64,000 nucleotides of DNA from Aestuariivivens sediminicola (GTDB taxonomy: Bacteria > Bacteroidota > Bacteroidia > Flavobacteriales > Flavobacteriaceae), in assembly GCF_022662015.1 (NCBI RefSeq), contig NZ_JAKMCM010000004.1, positions 186,001-250,000 on the forward strand, in the 5' to 3' direction. Positions 1 to 7,763 of the stretch are shown here, one piece after another. A program made the translations under genes and the position numbers. Under the pieces are notes generated by a model that made no database searches, had not been told where the DNA came from, and worked only from the letters and a program-made list of their open reading frames with translations. Numbering within the stretch: the stretch's first letter is position 1; every line of letters begins with the position of its first letter.

Positions 1-411
1 GAATCCGTGTTCGCCAAGCACGCTGAAAAGACGTCACTCCAAGGCGCCATTTCTCGTTTCAAATCACTTTTTTTTGAAATTGAGCATTTACCCAGAAGCA
101 AAAAGCACATCAGTGATCCATTGAAAAATTCTGCCGCTAAGCGCCTAAACATGATGCTCAGATGGTTCGTGAGAAAGGATAATTCTGGAGTAGATTTTGG
201 CATCTGGAAAAGCTTGTCCCCTTCCCAGTTATCTTGTCCTTTGGATGTACATTCAGGAAATGTGGCACGCAAATTAGGATTATTAAATCGTAAACAAAAT
301 GATGCAAAAGCTCTTGAAGAACTGGATAATAATCTTAGAAATCTGGACCCTTCGGACCCTGTAAAATATGACTTTGCATTATTTGGATTGGGTGTGTTTG
401 AAGGATTCTAA
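1..411 (+). CDS. TIGR02757/DUF2400 family protein, C-terminal part (5' truncated by window)
   Basis: The frame is open from the first base of the window and ends at a TAA at 409-411, so only the last 136 or so residues are present and the true start lies upstream. The visible part carries the C-terminal pattern I associate with the TIGR02757 (DUF2400) family: an RLNMMLRWFVRKD segment, a D-x-H-S-G-N-VARKLGLL segment and a closing DPSDPVKYDFALFGLGV motif. Members are soluble proteins of about 250 residues, common in Bacteroidota, with helix-hairpin-helix-like character; their function is not established. The gene is followed by about 100 bp without coding and then converges on the acr3 gene. 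A GTG at 7-9 is in frame but is unlikely to be the start because the family has a longer N-terminus. Confidence 0.8.
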   Translation, partial: ESVFAKHAEKTSLQGAISRFKSLFFEIEHLPRSKKHISDPLKNSAAKRLNMMLRWFVRKDNSGVDFGIWKSLSPSQLSCPLDVHSGNVARKLGLLNRKQNDAKALEELDNNLRNLDPSDPVKYDFALFGLGVFEGF

Positions 412-515
412 CAGCTATTCACCCTTAATTAGATGCGCAATTATTAATGTGTAGAGATAATAAATCAGCGAATAGAATAGAATGATTAATACGGCAAAGG
501 TCGACTCTAATAGGT

Positions 516-1553
516 TCACATATTATATTTCTTCTTTAACCAAAAGGAAACCTTGACTAACATAATCAGGGCAGGCACTTCCACCAAAGGCCCTATAACA
601 CCCGCAAAGGCCTGTCCTGAATTCAGACCAAAAACAGCTATGGCCACTGCAATAGCCAGTTCAAAATTATTACCTGCTGCTGTAAAAGCTACTGACGCAG
701 TTTTATCATATTCACCACCCATGCCCTTGGTGAAAAAGAAACCGATGATAAACATTACAGTGAAGTAAACCAACAATGGAATGGCAATAATCAAAACATC
801 CATCGGAATTCGGACAATCAGTTCCCCTTTAAGTGAGAACATCACCACAATGGTAAATAGCAATGCAATCAATGTAAGTGGTGAAATTGTTGGAATGAAT
901 GTTTTGGTGTACCATTCTTCACCTTTTAGTTTTACCAAACCCCATCTGCTTAAAATACCCATTAGAAATGGAATGCCGAGATAGATGGCGACACTTTCAG
1001 CAATAGTGGCAATTGAAATATCTACTATGGCGCCTTCGAAGCCCAATAAAGGTGGTAATTTCGTAATGAACAACCAGGCATAAAAGCTGTAAGCAAAAAC
1101 CTGAAAGATGCTATTTAAAGCTACAAGTCCAGCTCCGTATTCAGCACTTCCTTCTGCCAAGTCGTTCCAAACCAATACCATTGCAATACATCTTGCCAAT
1201 CCTATCAGGATTAATCCGACCATATATTCAGGATAGTCTTTTAAAAATATAATCGCCAATACAAACATAAGTACAGGACCAACAACCCAGTTTAGTAGTA
1301 ATGAAATGGAAAGGATCTTAACATTTTTGAATACCTTGGGCAATAAGGCATAATTCACTTTTGCCAGCGGTGGGTACATCATTATGATCAAACCGATGGC
1401 TATAGGGATGTTTGTTGAACCTTTACTAAATGCATTTATGACATTTGGAATGGATGGGAATAAATACCCTAATCCTACACCAATGGCCATTGCGAGGAAT
1501 ATCCAAAGCGTAAGATTTTTATCTAGGAAACTTAATTTTTTAATTGCTGTCAT
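516..1553 (-). CDS. acr3: ACR3-family arsenite efflux permease
   Basis: A 345-residue inner-membrane protein with about ten hydrophobic segments, the usual size for bacterial ACR3. It exports arsenite, using the membrane potential or proton gradient. The sequence contains the family's hallmark cysteine in the fourth membrane segment ([14 protein letters not shown]) and the conserved glutamate late in the protein ([18 protein letters not shown]); both are known to be needed for transport in characterised ACR3 proteins. Its ATG overlaps the stop of the arsenate reductase gene by four bases (1550-1553), which indicates translational coupling. It is the last gene of an arsR-arsC-acr3 operon read on the minus strand. 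No strong terminator is visible between it and the converging gene ending at 411. Confidence 0.95.
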   Translation of the reverse strand: MTAIKKLSFLDKNLTLWIFLAMAIGVGLGYLFPSIPNVINAFSKGSTNIPIAIGLIIMMYPPLAKVNYALLPKVFKNVKILSISLLLNWVVGPVLMFVLAIIFLKDYPEYMVGLILIGLARCIAMVLVWNDLAEGSAEYGAGLVALNSIFQVFAYSFYAWLFITKLPPLLGFEGAIVDISIATIAESVAIYLGIPFLMGILSRWGLVKLKGEEWYTKTFIPTISPLTLIALLFTIVVMFSLKGELIVRIPMDVLIIAIPLLVYFTVMFIIGFFFTKGMGGEYDKTASVAFTAAGNNFELAIAVAIAVFGLNSGQAFAGVIGPLVEVPALIMLVKVSFWLKKKYNM

Positions 1554-2188
1554 TTTTTTGATTCGATTTGCGAAAAAACATAATAGAGTTCTGTCGCAAT
1601 TTGAATACTGCGCTCCAAATATTTTTGAGCCTGTTGAGGGGTATTGTCAAAAGCCTTTGGGTCCTCAAATGTAACGGGAACGCGTTGTTCCGCACCTGGC
1701 ACAAAAGGACATGCTTCGTTGGCGGAATCGCAGGTCATGATTGCGGCAAATTCTGATTTTGGGTTAAACTCATGGTCCATCTTTTTTGAAAATCCAATGA
1801 TTGGGTGTTCATTTTCTGCAAATTTTATGGCATAAACAGGATTGTTCGTCTCTGAAAGCTTTTGTATCGCATACCCTTGATTACCCAGAGTTTCTGCTAC
1901 CATTGGAAAAAGTGCTGTAGCCTCTGTGCCACCGGAATAACAGAATACAGTATTTATTTTAAAATAATAGGCCAAAGTTTGCGCCCATACTTGAGAAAAA
2001 TGACTTCTTCTTGAATTATGGGTGCAAATGAAATTGATTCTTATGGCTTGGTTTTGATTTACCTTATTTTGAATAAAATCAATGAGCGGCTGTAAGATCA
2101 TTTTACGATCTTCTCCAATGCCTTGAACTCTTATATTTTCAATGGTCTCCTTTATTTTAGGGAATAGGTCGGTTTTGGTAGGTATCAT
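1550..2188 (-). CDS. arsC: Arsenate reductase / low-molecular-weight phosphatase-like protein
   Basis: A 212-residue cytoplasmic protein of the low-molecular-weight tyrosine phosphatase fold. The P-loop is seen as ICTHNSRRS, which fits C-x5-R with Ser. Further on, [12 protein letters not shown] holds two cysteines six residues apart, matching the C-x6-C pair (Cys82/Cys89 in Staphylococcus ArsC) that relays a disulfide to thioredoxin. The expected role is reduction of arsenate to arsenite for export by the neighbouring permease. Compared with the S. aureus enzyme the P-loop lacks the extra Cys15 (Arg here). It is longer than the classical 130-140 residue enzyme: it has about 50 extra N-terminal residues and an insertion around [20 protein letters not shown]. 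It lies between arsR (54 bp gap) and acr3 (4 bp overlap). The reductase function is inferred from the motifs and the operon. Confidence 0.88.
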   Translation of the reverse strand: MIPTKTDLFPKIKETIENIRVQGIGEDRKMILQPLIDFIQNKVNQNQAIRINFICTHNSRRSHFSQVWAQTLAYYFKINTVFCYSGGTEATALFPMVAETLGNQGYAIQKLSETNNPVYAIKFAENEHPIIGFSKKMDHEFNPKSEFAAIMTCDSANEACPFVPGAEQRVPVTFEDPKAFDNTPQQAQKYLERSIQIATELYYVFSQIESKK

Positions 2189-2242
2189 TTTAGTTTTTCT
2201 ATCATTTTAAAGCAATAAAGAAATTAATCATTGTAAATTTTG

Positions 2243-2575
2243 TTAGCAACATTCATCTTTTGTCTGTATATCTTGATTCAGAAATTCGTGCATCAATTGT
2301 TTCATCCGCTCCCAGTTTTCCTTGTCTATGCAGTAGCATACACTCGTCCCCTCAACATTACCTTTTATCAATCCAAGATTTCTTAGTTCCTTTAAATGCT
2401 GAGATACTGTCGGTTGTGCCAGGCCTATCTCATTCACCAAATTACCACAGTAACAGCTTTCCATTTTAAATAAATGTTGCAAGATGGCCACCCGAGCCGG
2501 GTGTCCTAAAGCCTTTGCGAATAGAGAAATATCGTTTTGATAGGCAGAAAATATTTCTGATTTGGTTAAACCCAT
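2243..2575 (-). CDS. arsR: ArsR/SmtB-family transcriptional repressor
   Basis: A 110-residue winged-helix repressor. The HTH core reads AQPTVSQHLKELRNLGLIKG, and the metal-sensing helix just before it carries a Cys-x-Cys pair (ESCYCGNLV), equivalent to the ELCVCDL As(III)-binding motif of E. coli ArsR. The C-terminus adds a further CC pair (KDECC). The protein should bind the operator as a dimer and release it on binding arsenite or antimonite. It is the first gene of the arsenic operon. A 24 bp palindrome 12 bp upstream of its start codon is the obvious candidate for its autoregulatory operator. A terminator-like hairpin at 2731-2761 separates it from the copper genes upstream. Confidence 0.93.
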   Translation of the reverse strand: MGLTKSEIFSAYQNDISLFAKALGHPARVAILQHLFKMESCYCGNLVNEIGLAQPTVSQHLKELRNLGLIKGNVEGTSVCYCIDKENWERMKQLMHEFLNQDIQTKDECC

Positions 2576-2586
2576 ATTAAATATTT

Positions 2587-2610
2587 TTTAATTGTAATAT
2601 TACGATTAAA
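2587..2610. promoter_or_regulatory. Near-perfect 24 bp palindrome, candidate ArsR operator
   Basis: The left half reads TTTAATTGTAAT and the right half ATTACGATTAAA. They are reverse complements except for one pair (T/C against G/A at the fifth position inside the arms). The palindrome ends 12 bp before the arsR start codon (2573-2575, minus strand), where a self-regulating ArsR would bind. The operator role is inferred from position and symmetry. Confidence 0.7.
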
Positions 2611-2730
2611 TAAAAATAAAACAAAAAAAATAAGGTCTGTTATTCGATTAATTTTTGCTAGTTAAAAAACCCTGTTTACCACTAAACTTTTGTATCACTT
2701 TGAATTGGTGTTCTGATCGTGTTATCATAT

Positions 2731-2761
2731 AAAAAAAAACTCACTTCCGAAAAAGTGAGTT
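2731..2761 (-). terminator. Rho-independent terminator after the metal-binding lipoprotein gene
   Basis: A 9 bp perfect stem, AACTCACTT (2738-2746) and AAGTGAGTT (2753-2761), with a six-base loop. On the minus strand it is followed by a run of nine U residues (A-run 2731-2739). It separates the copA/lipoprotein unit from arsR. Confidence 0.85.
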
Positions 2762-2804
2762 ACCTGGTCCTGAATTTCAAACTTAAGCGGATAAAACTGT
2801 CATT

Positions 2805-3245
2805 TTAGTGAGCATCGTGGTCATGAGCATCACTTTGAGTTTCCCCGGATTGATTCATTGCCATGGCATGGTCATACTGACAACATTCCGGTAGGTCACT
2901 GTAAGCCTTGCTATCGGCATCAACTTTTTCAGTATCGTATCCTGAAGCGGCAATCGCATTATGAATGGCCATCTCATTGGTTTTTGAGCCATCAAATGAC
3001 ACGTCAATTTTCTTTTTGTTGACATCCCAGGAAGCCTTAACCACACCATCAACACCATTTGCCGCCTTTTCTATGGTCTTTTTGCACATACTGCAATTAC
3101 CCCTTACACCAAAGGACAGGTCTGTAACTGCCAATTCCTTCGACACCGCTTCAGAGCTGTTATCAACTTCCTTTTTGACTTCATTTTTGCAAGCCATTAA
3201 TCCCAGTGCTCCAATAAGAGCGATACTAAAAATTATGTTCTTCAT
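2805..3245 (-). CDS. HMA-domain heavy-metal-binding lipoprotein
   Basis: A 146-residue secreted lipoprotein. The N-terminus is a type II signal peptide ending in LGLMAC (Cys19), then an acidic/Lys linker. A heavy-metal-associated domain follows with the metal site GNCSMCKKTIEKA (C-x2-C) at about residues 50-62, ending near residue 110. The tail contains LPECCQYDHAMAM and a His/Asp-rich end (DAHDHDAH), further potential metal ligands. It probably binds copper or a similar soft metal in the periplasm and may hand it to or from the ATPase encoded 183 bp upstream on the same strand. The partner relationship is inferred from gene order. Confidence 0.87.
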   Translation of the reverse strand: MKNIIFSIALIGALGLMACKNEVKKEVDNSSEAVSKELAVTDLSFGVRGNCSMCKKTIEKAANGVDGVVKASWDVNKKKIDVSFDGSKTNEMAIHNAIAASGYDTEKVDADSKAYSDLPECCQYDHAMAMNQSGETQSDAHDHDAH

Positions 3246-3428
3246 TGTTAAAAATTTAATTAAAGTTTATAGTATTTATTCTATTACTTGTCTTAATTCT
3301 CCACCTTTTTGCGTGATATCACAATTTATAACTACAAATTAAGAATAATATAAATTGAACTCCTAAAAAAGGTCCTGAACAAGACTGTATTTTACTTATT
3401 TTTAAAAGCGTAGCTCTGTTGCTCATGG

Positions 3429-5930
3429 CTAAATGGATTGATGTCTTAATCGTAGGGCATTGGCAATTACGGAAACCGAGCTGAAGCTCATAGCTAAAGC
3501 TGCTATCATTGGTGACAATAAAATTCCGAAAAAAGGAAAGAGGATTCCGGCAGCTATTGGAACGCCTAAAGTGTTATAAATGAGTGCAAAAAACAGATTT
3601 TGTTTTATGTTCTTCATTACGGCGTCACTTAGGTGACGGGCCTTTACTATACCCTGTAAGTCCCCTTTTACCAAAGTGATCATGGCGCTTTCTATAGCGA
3701 CATCCGTTCCGGTACCCATAGCGATACCAACATCACTTTTGGCCAGTGCCGGTGCATCATTAATGCCATCACCGGCCATACTTACCACCTTTCCCATGTT
3801 TTGAATGCGTTCAACTTCCTTTAATTTATCTTCCGGTAACATATTGGCTTTATAAGTCGCTAAATTTAATTCCGATGCTACTGCCTTGGCCGTATCCTCA
3901 TTATCACCGGTCAGCATAACAACATCGATACCACTCTCGTGAAGTTCTCTAATGGCCTTTGCACTGGTTTCTTTTATTTTATCGCCTATCACTACGTAAC
4001 CAACAACATGATCATCGATGGCCAAATAGGAAACCGTTTTTCCCTGCTTTTGATAGGTGTTGGCCTCTACTTTCATTTCAGAAGTCAATTCGGCAGCAGC
4101 GTAGTCCATCATTTTGGCATTTCCCAATGTTACCTTTTTAGTATTTATCTCTGCTTCCACACCTTTGCCGGAGACGGCACTAAAGTGATTTGATTTTAAA
4201 ACTTCTGCATGGTGTTCTTTACCATAGGTAACCGTGGCTTCTGCCAGTGGATGTTCACTGTTTGTATTGAGGGACACGATGTAATTCAATACCTCTGAAG
4301 CATCAAAGCCATCGGTAAAAGCTCCTATTTTTTCTACTGTTGGTTTACCTTCTGTGAGGGTTCCGGTTTTATCAACTACCAAAGTGTTCACTTTATGCAT
4401 TTTTTCAAGAGCTTCCGCATTTTTAATCAATACCCCTTTTTGAGCCCCCCTGCCAACACCAACCATAACAGACATGGGTGTGGCTAGTCCCAATGCGCAT
4501 GGGCAGGCAATGATCAACACCGCTATAGCATTGACCAATGCATAGACATAAGCAGGGTCAGGACCCCAAATGGCCCATATGATAAACGTAATGATCGAGA
4601 TCAGTACCACAATGGGAACAAAATAGGCCGATACTTTATCTGCCAGGTTCTGAATAGGAGCACGACTTCTACTGGCATCGTTGACCATTTGAATAATTTG
4701 AGACAGTAAGGTATCACTGCCCACCTTTTCAGCTTGGATCAGAAAGGTTTGATTTCCATTAATAGTCCCACTACTGACCATGTCTCCTTTGGTTTTACTT
4801 ACGGGAATGGGCTCTCCGGTTATCATCGACTCGTCAATACTGGTTTCACCCTCCGTAATTCTGCCATCAACGGGAATTTTATCCCCCGGTTTGACTTTAA
4901 GTATATCGTTTAATTCGATCAAGCTAATATCCACTTCCACATCTTCACCATCAATGACCCTGGTGGCTTTATTTGGTGCTAAATTTAATAAGGCCTTAAC
5001 GGCGGAATTGGTTTTGCTGTGTGCTCGAGCCTCTAAAAGCTGACCCAACAGAACTAAGGTCAGAATGACCGTTGCCGCTTCAAAATACACATGAACATTA
5101 CCCGCATCCGTTTTAAATTGGTCCGGAAAAACATTCGGAAACAACAGGCCTATCACGCTGAATAGCCATGCCACCCCCGAGCCTATGCCAATAAGGGTAA
5201 ACATGTTGAGATGCCAGGTTATTACACTCTTATAGGCGCGTTCAAAAAACATCCAGGTGGCATAAAATACCACAGGAAGAGATAACACGAACTGCAACCC
5301 GTTCCAGTACCTCTGTTCCATGATAGGGTATAACGGGTTATCATGAAGCATTTCACTCATGGCGATGAGGAAAACAGGCAGGGTAAAGCTGATGGCCACC
5401 CAAAATTTCTTCAGCAATTTTTTATAGGTCTTTTCTTCTGCAGAAAGATCGGGTTTCATTGGTATAAGGTCCATCCCACAAACAGGACAAGAACCGGCCG
5501 TATCACGAACAATTTCCGGATGCATGGGGCAGGTCCATTGTCTGGCTTTAGACGTCGAAAGCTGTTGTTCCTCGACTAAATCCATCCCACAAACTGGACA
5601 ATCGCCCGGTTGATCATATGTTTTATTCCCCTCACAATGCATCGGACAATAAAAGATCCCCGTACCTTTTTCTTCAGGCTGCATTTTCTTTTTTGGTGCC
5701 GGAGGATGATGATGCGCTCCATGTTTATGGATACTGTATCTGCTTCCGTCGGCTTTTAAAGCTTTTTGAAAGGTTTCCAGGGCAATATGGATTTCCATGT
5801 CGATAGTTGCTTCGGCTTTTTCCAGATTAACCTTAGCCTCAATTACACCTTCGACCTTCGAGAGTGTTTGCTCGACATGACTGCGACAACCATTACAGGT
5901 CATGCCGTGAATATGATACGTGTGTTTCAT
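3429..5930 (-). CDS. copA: Cu(I)-translocating P1B-type ATPase with two extra metal-binding modules
   Basis: An 833-residue inner-membrane ATPase that exports Cu(I). From the N-terminus: an HMA domain with GMTCNGCRSHVE (Cys12, Cys15); a His-rich linker; two short heavy-metal-binding modules of the YxCPMH...CPVCGMDL type at about residues 92-118 and 131-160; then the transport core. The core has the TM6 CPC motif (IACPCALGLATPMS), the phosphorylation motif DKTGTLTEGKP, the SEHPLAEA HP site and GDGINDAPALAKSDVGIAMGTGTD. Subgroup 1B-1 residues for Cu(I) are visible: an YN in TM7 (ALIYNTLGVP) and MxxSS in TM8 (AMSFSSVSVIANALRL). It is probably cotranscribed with the downstream lipoprotein gene and divergent from the peptidase gene at 6123. 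Confidence 0.95.
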   Translation of the reverse strand: MKHTYHIHGMTCNGCRSHVEQTLSKVEGVIEAKVNLEKAEATIDMEIHIALETFQKALKADGSRYSIHKHGAHHHPPAPKKKMQPEEKGTGIFYCPMHCEGNKTYDQPGDCPVCGMDLVEEQQLSTSKARQWTCPMHPEIVRDTAGSCPVCGMDLIPMKPDLSAEEKTYKKLLKKFWVAISFTLPVFLIAMSEMLHDNPLYPIMEQRYWNGLQFVLSLPVVFYATWMFFERAYKSVITWHLNMFTLIGIGSGVAWLFSVIGLLFPNVFPDQFKTDAGNVHVYFEAATVILTLVLLGQLLEARAHSKTNSAVKALLNLAPNKATRVIDGEDVEVDISLIELNDILKVKPGDKIPVDGRITEGETSIDESMITGEPIPVSKTKGDMVSSGTINGNQTFLIQAEKVGSDTLLSQIIQMVNDASRSRAPIQNLADKVSAYFVPIVVLISIITFIIWAIWGPDPAYVYALVNAIAVLIIACPCALGLATPMSVMVGVGRGAQKGVLIKNAEALEKMHKVNTLVVDKTGTLTEGKPTVEKIGAFTDGFDASEVLNYIVSLNTNSEHPLAEATVTYGKEHHAEVLKSNHFSAVSGKGVEAEINTKKVTLGNAKMMDYAAAELTSEMKVEANTYQKQGKTVSYLAIDDHVVGYVVIGDKIKETSAKAIRELHESGIDVVMLTGDNEDTAKAVASELNLATYKANMLPEDKLKEVERIQNMGKVVSMAGDGINDAPALAKSDVGIAMGTGTDVAIESAMITLVKGDLQGIVKARHLSDAVMKNIKQNLFFALIYNTLGVPIAAGILFPFFGILLSPMIAALAMSFSSVSVIANALRLRHQSI

Positions 5931-6122
5931 TGTTCTCTTAATTGTGATTGCGACAGGATACCTATTTTAGTCGTTAATTTGAAAAGTAACATATCATAAT
6001 TTTAAAGATTAGCAATACCGCCACTAATCTTAAGCGTATTTATAGCCTTAAAGAAAATGTTAACATGTGTTAATTCCTTTAGTTTAACAACTAAAAGCAA
6101 TATTTTAGATTGCCAAAATTAG

Positions 6123-7616
6123 ATGAATATAATGAAATTTTTACGAATTATTGTCTGTTTCATCGTGACACTCACCTATGCCCAAAACCGGAAAATTCCG
6201 GTCGATACCATGGTTGTAACGACCCATACAGCTACTGTTAAGGGAGTTAACTTTCAATATACGGCGACCACCGGGATGCAGCCTGTCTGGAACGCGGATG
6301 GGGCGCCCATTGCCACCTTGTACTATACCTATTACCAGCGCAATGTAAAGCAAAAAGAAAAACGCCCTCTGATTTTTTCATTTAATGGAGGCCCGGGGTC
6401 GGCTTCAGTTTGGATGCATATGGCCTATACCGGACCAAAACTGTTGCAAATTGATAGTGAAGGCTATCCGCTCCTACCCTATGGTGTTCGCGATAATCCG
6501 CATTCCATTCTTGATATTGCCGATATCGTATATATAAATCCTGTGAATACGGGGTATTCAAGAATGATTCCCGATGATGAAGGTAAATTACCGGACCGAA
6601 AAACATTTTTTGGTATCAATGCAGATATCAAATATCTGGCAGAATGGATAACGACCTTTGTTTCTCGAAACAGTCGATGGCATTCACCCAAATACATTAT
6701 AGGCGAAAGTTATGGAGGGGTGCGTGTTATGGGATTAGCTAATGCCCTTCAAAGCAATGAATGGATGTTCCTAAACGGGGTTATCATGGTATCGCCTGCC
6801 GATTATAAGTTATACGGGACGAACCAACCCGTATATTCCGCATTAAATTTACCCTACTTCACTGCGGCGGCCTGGTATCAAAAGGCCTTACCGCGGGCAT
6901 TGCAGGAGAAGGATCTTTTAGACATTTTGCCGGAAGTTGAAAATTTTTCGATTCAGTCACTCATGCCGGCTTTAGCCAAAGGTGGATTTATCTCAGAACA
7001 GGAAAAGCTACAGATGGCCCAAAAAATGAGCTATTATTCGGGTTTAAGTGAAAAGGCCATACTGCAAAACAACCTGGACATCCCAACGAGCTTTTATTGG
7101 AAAGAACTCCTTCGGGACAAAACGGGGCATATCATTGGACGTTTGGACTCCAGGTACCTGGGAATTGACAAGAGAGAGGCCGGTGATGCTCCAGATTACA
7201 GTCCGGAGTTCAGCGCATGGAAGCACGCTTTCACACCGGCAATTAATTATTACATTAAAGAACATCTTAATTTTGAAACGGATGTCAAATACAATGTCAT
7301 GGGGGATGTTAACCCATGGGATAAAACCAACGACAATACGAGAGATCAGTTACGCCAGGCCATGGCCCAAAATCCGTATCTGAAGGTCCTTATACAATCG
7401 GGCTATTACGATGGTGCGACCACCTATTTTGCTGCAAAATATACGATGTGGCAAATTGACCCGAGTGGGAAAATGAAAGATCGGTTTACGTTTAAAGGCT
7501 ATAGAAGTGGCCATATGATGTATTTAAGACAAGAGGATTTGGCAACGGCTAATGATGATCTCAGGACCTTTATTAAAAACTCCCTATCCTTTGGGAAAGT
7601 GGCTAAATATGAATAA
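6123..7616 (+). CDS. S10-family serine carboxypeptidase-like protein, secreted
   Basis: A 497-residue alpha/beta-hydrolase of peptidase family S10. An N-terminal signal peptide (about 20 residues, ending TLTYAQ) sends it across the inner membrane. The oxyanion-hole motif FNGGPGSASVW lies near residue 87 and the nucleophile motif GESYGG places the catalytic Ser at about residue 196. The remaining triad members are probably Asp430 (SGYYDGATTYF) and His464 (YRSGHMMYLR). Family members remove C-terminal residues from peptides; bacterial ones are usually periplasmic and poorly characterised. The gene stands alone: it diverges from copA across about 190 bp and converges on the M61 peptidase gene. 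There is no sorting domain, so it is probably periplasmic. Confidence 0.9.
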   Translation: MNIMKFLRIIVCFIVTLTYAQNRKIPVDTMVVTTHTATVKGVNFQYTATTGMQPVWNADGAPIATLYYTYYQRNVKQKEKRPLIFSFNGGPGSASVWMHMAYTGPKLLQIDSEGYPLLPYGVRDNPHSILDIADIVYINPVNTGYSRMIPDDEGKLPDRKTFFGINADIKYLAEWITTFVSRNSRWHSPKYIIGESYGGVRVMGLANALQSNEWMFLNGVIMVSPADYKLYGTNQPVYSALNLPYFTAAAWYQKALPRALQEKDLLDILPEVENFSIQSLMPALAKGGFISEQEKLQMAQKMSYYSGLSEKAILQNNLDIPTSFYWKELLRDKTGHIIGRLDSRYLGIDKREAGDAPDYSPEFSAWKHAFTPAINYYIKEHLNFETDVKYNVMGDVNPWDKTNDNTRDQLRQAMAQNPYLKVLIQSGYYDGATTYFAAKYTMWQIDPSGKMKDRFTFKGYRSGHMMYLRQEDLATANDDLRTFIKNSLSFGKVAKYE

Positions 7617-7708
7617 AATACTTCAGTAAGCGAACAAAACGCATACATTTATTCTGAAATCATTTACACCGCGTGTAAATGTTATTTGTGAAACACTTAA
7701 ATAGAAAA

Positions 7709-7738
7709 GCCCTGCCCAAAACATATTAAGGACAGGGC
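7709..7738 (-). terminator. Probable terminator of the M61 peptidase gene
   Basis: Inverted repeat GCCCTGCCC (7709-7717) and GGACAGGGC (7730-7738) with one internal mismatch and a 12-base loop. On the minus strand it is followed by a short U-rich stretch (cttttctattt). It lies between the two converging peptidase genes. Confidence 0.6.
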
Positions 7739-7763
7739 GTTCAAATATGTATTTATTGAACTT

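Noticed and set aside
1-6000. Metal-resistance block as part of a mobile island.
   Set aside because: No integrase, transposase, flanking repeats or tRNA were seen, and base composition looks like the surroundings.
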